This document shows, in pieces, positions 1 through 4,067 of a stretch of DNA of 5,142 bases. Source of the DNA: an uncultured Lachnospiraceae bacterium (GTDB lineage: Bacteria > Bacillota > Clostridia > Lachnospirales > Lachnospiraceae); assembly GCA_900555195.1 (NCBI GenBank), contig USKC01000242.1:1-5142 (forward strand). Direction: 5' to 3'. Every line of letters starts with the position of its first letter. Within the stretch, counting starts at the first letter, position 1. Both the position numbers and the translations under genes were made by a program. A model generated the notes under the pieces. The model made no database searches. It had not been told where the DNA came from and saw only the letters and a list, made by a program, of their open reading frames with translations.

Positions 1-75
1 ACCCGCACGCTCTGGCGGCGTTGTCTGACGCCCCATAGGGGCGGAGTTTAGCCGCAATGCGGGTGGACTTCCCAC
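1..75 (+). other. Nested inverted repeats, possible end of an unidentified structured RNA
   Basis: No protein-coding gene is supported here: all three plus-strand frames hit stops within about 50 bases, and the minus-strand frames show nothing recognisable. Read as plus-strand RNA the segment folds into nested helices. ACCCGCA (1-7) pairs with TGCGGGT (58-64), GCGGC (15-19) with GCCGC (51-55), and CGCCCC (29-34) with GGGGCG (38-43) around an ATA loop. A small GTGG/CCAC hairpin follows (63-66 with 72-75), overlapping the outer helix. The nesting with unpaired joints resembles a structured RNA more than a simple terminator, and no T-run follows directly. One speculative reading is the 3' part of a transposon-associated guide RNA (TnpB/IscB omega RNA), but no nuclease gene is visible. 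The window edge cuts the region, so its true extent is unknown. Confidence 0.3.
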
Positions 76-103
76 ATGCAAGACTTAGAAACAGCCAATT
101 TTT

Positions 104-240
104 AAAGTGGTTTGCGGAAAAAGAATGCAGCCAACCCCCACGCCGCAGAAGCCGGATGCCCGTGCCTGGGGAACCAGGTGTCACAAGCGAGGGAGACGGA
201 ACGGCATATGCGGAGGGCTGAGTAGTAACCATTTTGCCTG
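104..240 (+). other. Gene-free segment with complementary segments and a GGAA-capped hairpin
   Basis: I see no credible coding sequence. The only open frame, on the minus strand across 102-296, runs through the prs terminator and matches no family I know. The clearest structure is CCTGG (165-169), GGAA loop (170-173), CCAGG (174-178). GGAA is a GNRA-type stable tetraloop when read as plus-strand RNA, whereas the minus strand would give a less favourable TTCC loop. Around it, CCG (152-154) can pair with CGG (211-213) and ATGCC (156-160) with GGCAT (203-207), and TGGTT (108-112) with AACCA (227-231). This could continue the structured element at 1-75 or be ordinary intergenic sequence. No riboswitch or known small RNA consensus was recognised. 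Together with 1-75 and the terminator, this accounts for the 349-base stretch downstream of prs. Confidence 0.25.
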
Positions 241-262
241 ACCGCTTGGCATGTGCGTGCAT

Positions 263-314
263 AAAAAGGGCCATTGCTCCAGGGATGATTCCTCACCCAT
301 GGAACAATGGCCCC
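263..314 (-). terminator. Rho-independent terminator of prs / the dnaD-dnaI-prs operon
   Basis: On the minus strand a 13-base arm GGGCCATTGTTCC (313-301) pairs with GGAGCAATGGCCC (280-268), with one T-G wobble. The loop of about 20 bases can itself pair GGG with CCC (282-284 with 296-298). The stem is followed directly by TTTTT (267-263). It begins 36 bases after the prs stop codon. A long GC-rich stem plus U-tract in the correct orientation is the classic intrinsic terminator form. The opposite side of the stem lacks a T-run, so it should act mainly in the prs direction. Confidence 0.93.
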
Positions 315-349
315 ATATTACGGCAGAAATGAGAAAAGCCGCCGCGCGC

Positions 350-1522
350 TTAATTCTTCCTGTATTTTGCCAGCAGATTCTGGATCTTGTCATTGGGATC
401 CAGAAGATCACTGATGGAGGTATCGTGGTTTAATGTATCGATCAAATAGGCCACATACTTGCTCATGTTGCAGTTCACATACCAGTCGCGTTCCAGAAGT
501 TCCGGAGACTGATAAATCAGGTTGGTGGTCAGGACGCGGTCGATGATACCCTTTTGATAGGCGTCATCGAAGATTTCCAGACCATTTGTGAACAAGCCGA
601 AGGTGGAGCAGATGAAGATCTTGCGGGCATTCCGTTTCTTCAGAGCGGCAGCTACTTCCAGCGCGCTTTCTCCGGAGGAAATCATATCATCAATGATAAT
701 CATATCCTTGCCCTTTACATCGGAGCCGAGGAATTCATGGGCAACGATGGGATTGCGGCCGTTTACGACGCAGGTATAATCCCGGCGCTTATAGAACATT
801 CCCATGTCGAGCCCCAGGACATTGGCGATGTAGATCGCGCGGCTCATGCCGCCTTCGTCCGGGCTGATCACCATCATATGATCGGAATCGATGCACAGAT
901 CCTTTTGATTGCGGAGCAGGTTTTTGATGAACTGGTAAGAAGGCCGTACCGTCTCGAATCCGTGGAGCGGGATCGCGTTCTGCACCCTCGGATCGCGGGC
1001 ATCAAAGGTGATAATATTCTCAACGCCCATCTTCACAAGTTCCTGCAAAGCGATGGCGCAGTCGAGGGATTCCCGGCTGGAACGCTTGTGCTGCCTGCTT
1101 TCATAAAGGAAAGGCATGATCACGTTGATCCTTCTGGCTTTTCCTCCTACCGCGGAGATGATGCGCTTCAGATCCTGATAGTGGTCATCCGGGGACATGT
1201 GATTTTCGTGTCCGCAGAGGGAATAGGTCAGGCTGTGGTTCACAACATCAACGAGAATGTAGAGATCCATGCCGCGAACGGATTCCAGAATGACACCCTT
1301 GGCTTCGCCTGTTCCAAACCGCGGAACTTTGCTCTTTAACAGATAGGAATCACGCTGATATCCGGCAAATGCCAGGCTGTTCTTATGCTCGCTTTCCCTT
1401 TCACGGCGCCATTTCACAAGATAATGATCGATCTGTTCGCCGAGAGTTTGGCAACCCGGCAGGGTGATGATGCCAAGGGAGCCAGCAGGAATCGTTTCCA
1501 GGTTTCTTTTTTCTTCCGCCAT
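350..1522 (-). CDS. prs: Ribose-phosphate pyrophosphokinase (PRPP synthetase), divergent long form
   Basis: This cytoplasmic enzyme transfers pyrophosphate from ATP to ribose 5-phosphate, giving PRPP for purine, pyrimidine, NAD, histidine and tryptophan synthesis. Numbering here counts from an upstream GTG (1537); subtract 5 for the preferred ATG. Visible motifs are RFGTGE...ESVRG (about 73-89; family RFSDGE...ESVRG), PFLYESRQHKR (142-152; family PYxxYARQDRK), SPDEGGMSRA (225-234), the flexible-loop KRR (250-252) and the ribose-5-phosphate loop DDMISSGES (283-291). The protein is 390 residues, against the usual 310-320. In the family DLH motif the catalytic or metal-binding His is replaced by Arg (DAR, 179-181). 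I prefer the ATG at 1522 because GTGAGG (1537-1532) lies 9 bases upstream, whereas the in-frame GTG overlapping the dnaI stop has no ribosome binding site. It is the last gene of the operon, 11 bases after dnaI, and is followed by a strong terminator. Family assignment is firm; full canonical activity is less certain. Confidence 0.9.
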   Translation of the reverse strand: MAEEKRNLETIPAGSLGIITLPGCQTLGEQIDHYLVKWRRERESEHKNSLAFAGYQRDSYLLKSKVPRFGTGEAKGVILESVRGMDLYILVDVVNHSLTYSLCGHENHMSPDDHYQDLKRIISAVGGKARRINVIMPFLYESRQHKRSSRESLDCAIALQELVKMGVENIITFDARDPRVQNAIPLHGFETVRPSYQFIKNLLRNQKDLCIDSDHMMVISPDEGGMSRAIYIANVLGLDMGMFYKRRDYTCVVNGRNPIVAHEFLGSDVKGKDMIIIDDMISSGESALEVAAALKKRNARKIFICSTFGLFTNGLEIFDDAYQKGIIDRVLTTNLIYQSPELLERDWYVNCNMSKYVAYLIDTLNHDTSISDLLDPNDKIQNLLAKYRKN

Positions 1523-1531
1523 GGGGAGGGT

Positions 1532-1537
1532 CCTCAC
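1532..1537 (-). promoter_or_regulatory. Ribosome binding site of prs, overlapping the dnaI stop codon
   Basis: GTGAGG on the minus strand, 9 bases before the ATG at 1522. It overlaps the TGA stop of the upstream helicase-loader gene, so prs translation is probably coupled to it. It decides the start in favour of the ATG at 1522 over the GTG at 1537. Confidence 0.6.
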
Positions 1538-2505
1538 TTTCTGTTTGCTAATCTTTTCTTGTGCATCCGGATATCCGGTCCTGTGAGCTTACAGAATTCA
1601 AAGCCGCTGGTGATTCTGGAAAAAATTCTGTCCTGATACCGGTCCTTTAACTCTGGGAGCGAAAGGTTCGTGGAAATAATCATGGATTTTCCCAGCTTAA
1701 TGCGTTCGTTCAGACAGGTGAACAGATGAGAGAGCGTAAAAGGCGTGCTCTGCTCCGTTCCCAGATCATCAATTACCAGCAGGTCACAGTTGTATAGATC
1801 ATTATATAAGTAATCCAGATTCTCCTGGTTCTTATAATCAAAAGCGCTGCGTGAAAGCGTATCGAACAGCATGGACGCGCTGAAATAGATCACGGAATGA
1901 CCGCTTTCAAGCACTTCGCGGGCGATACAGTTGCTTAAGAACGTCTTGCCGGTGCCGACCGTCCCATAGAGAAACAGATTCTGTGTTTTTTTTCCAAAGG
2001 AATCAGCGAAAGCACGGCATTTCAAAACCACGGCCCGAAAGGCGCCGATGCTGTCTTCATCAAAGAATTCATAGGACAGATTATCAAAATTTTCCGTTTT
2101 CAGCACGTCTTCCAGATGGGACTGCTGATACAGCAGGGAAATTTCAGCCCGTTTAAAGCAATGGCATTTCCTGCCGTTGACATATCCGGTATCTTTACAG
2201 TCAGGACAGTCGTATACGGGCTCCAGATAATCTTCAGGAAGCCCGGCTTCTCGGAGAAGCCTCTGCTTATCCTGCGTAAGAAGATGAAGCTTTTCCCTGA
2301 GCACGGACAGCGCATTCGGATCCCCATTGAGCAGCTTCTTGCCCTGAGCGACCGAAAGCGTAGCAACAGATTCGTCCAAACTGCGGTAACCGCTGACGTT
2401 CTGATAAACAAAATTAAGCCGTTCCTCGCGCAGATGACGGTTTTTGGTCTGCCTCTGCTCGTACAGCCTCATGATGGTATTATACTGAGTATTCGTTAAA
2501 GCCAC
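1534..2505 (-). CDS. dnaI: DnaI/DnaC-type replicative helicase loader (AAA+ ATPase)
   Basis: An AAA+ ATPase of the DnaC/DnaI/IstB-like group, which loads the hexameric replicative helicase onto DNA at initiation or restart. Of its 323 residues, about 1-95 form a helical, charged N-terminal region expected to contact the helicase. A zinc-binding cluster CPDC...CHC follows (Cys100, Cys103, Cys114, Cys116), as in Bacillus DnaI. Then come Walker A GTVGTGKT (181-188), Walker B LLVIDDLGTE (242-251), a sensor-1-like ISTN (277-280) and the Arg-containing DRIFSRI (292-298), which is the likely arginine finger. The start is GTG at 2505, supported by AAGGAG seven bases upstream. It lies 91 bases after dnaD and 11 bases before prs, matching the known dnaD/dnaB-dnaI functional pairing. 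An IstB-type transposition helper is unlikely, because there is no transposase nearby and the Zn cluster fits DnaI. The symbol dnaC is used for the same protein in many clostridial annotations. Confidence 0.92.
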   Translation of the reverse strand: MALTNTQYNTIMRLYEQRQTKNRHLREERLNFVYQNVSGYRSLDESVATLSVAQGKKLLNGDPNALSVLREKLHLLTQDKQRLLREAGLPEDYLEPVYDCPDCKDTGYVNGRKCHCFKRAEISLLYQQSHLEDVLKTENFDNLSYEFFDEDSIGAFRAVVLKCRAFADSFGKKTQNLFLYGTVGTGKTFLSNCIAREVLESGHSVIYFSASMLFDTLSRSAFDYKNQENLDYLYNDLYNCDLLVIDDLGTEQSTPFTLSHLFTCLNERIKLGKSMIISTNLSLPELKDRYQDRIFSRITSGFEFCKLTGPDIRMHKKRLANRK

Positions 2506-2512
2506 GGATGTT

Positions 2513-2518
2513 CTCCTT
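2513..2518 (-). promoter_or_regulatory. Strong ribosome binding site supporting the dnaI GTG start
   Basis: AAGGAG on the minus strand, seven bases upstream of the GTG at 2505. It is near-perfect in sequence and spacing and so fixes a non-ATG start. Confidence 0.8.
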
Positions 2519-2530
2519 CCTCATGATAGA

Positions 2531-2556
2531 CAGGCGGATGAAAATATCCGCACCTG
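2531..2556 (-). other. Hairpin in the dnaD-dnaI spacer
   Basis: On the minus strand CAGG-TG-CGGAT (2556-2546), loop ATTTTC, ATCCG-CCTG (2539-2531): 5 bp plus 4 bp, with a two-base bulge on one side. No T-run follows, so it is not a standard terminator. It ends about 12 bases before the dnaI ribosome binding site, so it could be an RNA-processing or stability element separating dnaD from dnaI-prs. That role is inferred only. No convincing promoter was seen in the 91-base gap. Confidence 0.4.
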
Positions 2557-2596
2557 TGCAAAAGCCTGCTTTGCCCGAAAAGTAAATCCTGCAGGA

Positions 2597-3736
2597 CTAA
2601 TTATGAAGAAGCTCTTTTTCAAGCGCATCATAATCATAGCTATTGTGCATAAACCGGTTGTACTTCTCTGCAGAGCGGGCAGGAGCCTGCCTAGCCGGAC
2701 GTTCTTTCTGGAAACTCGCGTCCAGGCGGGCAATATCCGCAGCATGATGAACTCCCGCTTCCTTCCAGGAAGAAAGGATCTTGTCCGCATATTCAAAACG
2801 GTGCTTATCAGTGGCCAAAACCGTTCTTTCACAGGCCTCTATGATAATAGAAGGCTCGAATCCGTATTCCTCCCTCCAACGGCGAATGTACTCCGCCTCG
2901 CGTCTGGTGGGGGAACTGGACTTGCCGAGGGCATTCATGATGGTATAAACGGTTCTGTCATATTTGCTTGAGTGGCTTTCCGCCTCCGCCGGAGTGGTAA
3001 CATGCGCCTCCGCCCAGCTGATGGCGACCTTTTCCATGTATCTTAAATCTTTCTTGCCCCGCTCGATGCAGTACTGAAGAAGGTAATCGATCAGATCAAA
3101 GGAAAAATGAAGCTTGTCTGAAAAGAAGAGGATTGACTTCATATCGGAAGGGCTGAGCGTTCTGCCCAGATACTGTTCTGCAATGAAAAGCAGCTGAGCC
3201 GTGGACTCATTCTCCTGAAAGGCCTTCAGTTCATCCAACGTATAGGAAGGCTTGGAGAAAGCGGAAGAGGGCGCAGCTTTGGAAGGCTGCGCAGGTGCAG
3301 AAACCGCCTGAAAATCCTGTTCCTGAGGCTGCTGCACCATAGAAGCAGATGCCGTCTGCACGGTGCGGGCCGTATCGGATTCCTGCATGGAAGCAGGGCG
3401 CAGAGAGGCCTGGGATATGGAAGGCTGCGCAGATTCCCTTCCGGCAAGATCCAAAAGCCGGATTCCGGACAGATTCCTGTCAGCATCGTATTCCAAAAGG
3501 AGAACGTCCCGTTTCTCCCAGTATTTCAGCGCGCGCATGACATCCTTTTCTGTATGATTAAATGCATCGGCAATTTCAGAAATGCCGACAGACCTTCCCG
3601 AATGCATCATCCGAAGAAGGTAAAGATAAATTTTCAACTGTGCGTCGTTCGCTTCAGCCATGTATTCATCAATAAAACGATTGGACACAATGGTAGCGTC
3701 CGTATAGTTATCCTGATAAATCTTCAGACAACTCAT
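2597..3736 (-). CDS. dnaD: DnaD-domain primosome protein (replication initiation)
   Basis: DnaD-family proteins remodel DNA with DnaA and recruit the DnaI-helicase complex at oriC and at restart sites. Residue numbers count from an upstream ATG (3817); subtract 27 for the preferred start. Residues about 30-122 form the winged-helix N-terminal domain (NRFIDEYM, then IYLYLLR and a helix-turn-helix-like stretch, ISEIADAFNHTEKDVMRAL). Residues about 123-190 are a Gln/Ala/Ser/Pro-rich linker. Two DnaD C-terminal (DnaB_2) repeats follow, each ending in the family YxxxIxxxW-type signature: YMEKVAISW (260-268) and YADKILSSW (343-351). The tail is basic, then acidic. I prefer the ATG at 3736 (379 residues). 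It has AGGTGA upstream and begins MSCLKIYQDNYTDATIVSNRF, which fits the family start, while the ATG at 3817 has no ribosome binding site. It is the first gene of the operon with dnaI and lies downstream of a DnaA-box cluster. It could equally be called DnaB-like, since both share these domains. Confidence 0.9.
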   Translation of the reverse strand: MSCLKIYQDNYTDATIVSNRFIDEYMAEANDAQLKIYLYLLRMMHSGRSVGISEIADAFNHTEKDVMRALKYWEKRDVLLLEYDADRNLSGIRLLDLAGRESAQPSISQASLRPASMQESDTARTVQTASASMVQQPQEQDFQAVSAPAQPSKAAPSSAFSKPSYTLDELKAFQENESTAQLLFIAEQYLGRTLSPSDMKSILFFSDKLHFSFDLIDYLLQYCIERGKKDLRYMEKVAISWAEAHVTTPAEAESHSSKYDRTVYTIMNALGKSSSPTRREAEYIRRWREEYGFEPSIIIEACERTVLATDKHRFEYADKILSSWKEAGVHHAADIARLDASFQKERPARQAPARSAEKYNRFMHNSYDYDALEKELLHN

Positions 3737-3740
3737 GTTC

Positions 3741-3746
3741 TCACCT
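3741..3746 (-). promoter_or_regulatory. Ribosome binding site of dnaD, deciding the start at 3736
   Basis: AGGTGA on the minus strand, followed by GAAC and the ATG at 3736. It matches the distal part of the AGGAGGTGA consensus. The alternative ATGs at 3817 and 3766 have no correctly spaced site. Confidence 0.6.
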
Positions 3747-3876
3747 ATTCCTTGGCCGCAGTCCATTTCCTGCAACAGTCCGGAGGAAACCGAACCGCCT
3801 TTTTCCTGCTCAGTCATATTGATGAAGCTTTCAAACGAAAGCGGGAGGAAGCGGCATTCATATTTTAAGCAAGCAA

Positions 3877-3885
3877 ATTATATCA
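3877..3885 (-). promoter_or_regulatory. Extended -10 promoter for the dnaD-dnaI-prs operon
   Basis: TGATATAAT on the minus strand is a perfect extended -10 element (TG, one base, then TATAAT at 3882-3877). No good -35 lies at 16-18 bases; TTGACT (3912-3907) is 24 bases upstream, which is too far. The expected transcript start is near 3870, giving a leader of about 134 bases to the dnaD ATG at 3736. The DnaA-box cluster sits roughly 70-190 bases upstream of the -10. Confidence 0.6.
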
Positions 3886-3952
3886 TACACATATGGAAAA
3901 AGAAACAGTCAAATTGCCGAAAACCCCAGTAAACAACGGCGTTTCAGGAAAA

Positions 3953-3979
3953 TGTGGATAATGTGGATATTGTGGATGA
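3953..3979 (-). promoter_or_regulatory. Three abutting DnaA boxes (tandem)
   Basis: Three 9-mers lie back to back with no spacer: TGTGGATAA (3953-3961, perfect complement of TTATCCACA), TGTGGATAT (3962-3970, one mismatch) and TGTGGATGA (3971-3979, one mismatch). All have the same orientation, with TTATCCACA reading on the minus strand. DnaA is the bacterial initiator and the binding consensus is well established. Binding here is inferred from sequence. The array lies between the murC terminator and the dnaD promoter. Confidence 0.8.
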
Positions 3980-4006
3980 GTAGAAAGAAGTTCGGAAAAT
4001 CGGGTA

Positions 4007-4015
4007 TGTGGATAA
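4007..4015 (-). promoter_or_regulatory. DnaA box (perfect)
   Basis: TGTGGATAA, an exact complement of TTATCCACA. It faces the inverted box at 4020-4028 across a run of A's (4014-4020), and its first eight bases form a perfect inverted repeat with TATCCACA at 4021-4028. Confidence 0.75.
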
Positions 4016-4056
4016 AAAAATATCCACACCTTTCATACACATGAAAAATGTGGATA
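4014..4056 (-). terminator. Intrinsic terminator of murC, built from DnaA-box sequences
   Basis: On the minus strand, TATCCACA-TT-TTTCAT (4056-4041), loop GTGT (4040-4037), ATGAAA-GG-TGTGGATA (4036-4021). The TT/GG positions pair as two U-G wobbles in RNA, giving a continuous 16-bp stem, and seven T's follow immediately (4020-4014). The hairpin starts 11 bases after the murC stop codon. The stem is not GC-rich, but its length and perfect U-tract make it convincing. Both outer arms are DnaA-box cores, so DnaA binding and termination overlap. Confidence 0.8.
4020..4028 (+). promoter_or_regulatory. DnaA box (one mismatch, opposite orientation)
   Basis: ATATCCACA on the plus strand differs from TTATCCACA only at the first base. 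It is the only box of the cluster in this orientation and doubles as the 3' arm of the murC terminator hairpin. Confidence 0.65.
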
Positions 4057-4066
4057 ATGTGGATAA
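4049..4066 (-). promoter_or_regulatory. Two abutting perfect DnaA boxes next to the murC stop
   Basis: TGTGGATAA occurs twice with no spacer (4049-4057 and 4058-4066), each an exact complement of TTATCCACA. The second ends one base before the murC stop codon. The first supplies the 5' arm of the murC terminator. Being in the same orientation as the triple at 3953-3979, they make six of seven boxes co-directional. Confidence 0.8.
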
Positions 4067-4067
4067 C

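Noticed and set aside
102..296. Minus-strand 64-codon frame downstream of prs
   Set aside because: It begins inside the terminator loop and runs through the U-tract, its protein resembles nothing, and no ribosome binding site precedes it.
554..1339. Plus-strand open frame of 261 codons inside prs
   Set aside because: It is antisense to a gene with clear PRPP synthetase motifs, matches no family, and has no ribosome binding site or operon context. It is a shadow frame.
2116..2499. Plus-strand 127-codon frame inside the dnaI gene
   Set aside because: It is antisense to a gene with intact zinc-cluster and AAA+ motifs, and its protein shows no recognisable features.
1534..2505. IstB-type transposon helper ATPase
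   Set aside because: There is no istA transposase or terminal repeat nearby. The CxxC...CxC zinc cluster and the dnaD neighbour fit a DnaI/DnaC helicase loader.
2587..2596. Perfect 10-bp palindrome TCCTGCAGGA at the end of dnaD
   Set aside because: It has no loop or T-run for a terminator and no repeat elsewhere in the window. It is probably a chance palindrome.
3953..4066. The repeats as a CRISPR array or iteron-type plasmid origin
   Set aside because: The units are 9 bases with no regular unique spacers, so this is not CRISPR. No Rep gene is present, and the flanking genes are core chromosomal ones. The unit is exactly the DnaA consensus.
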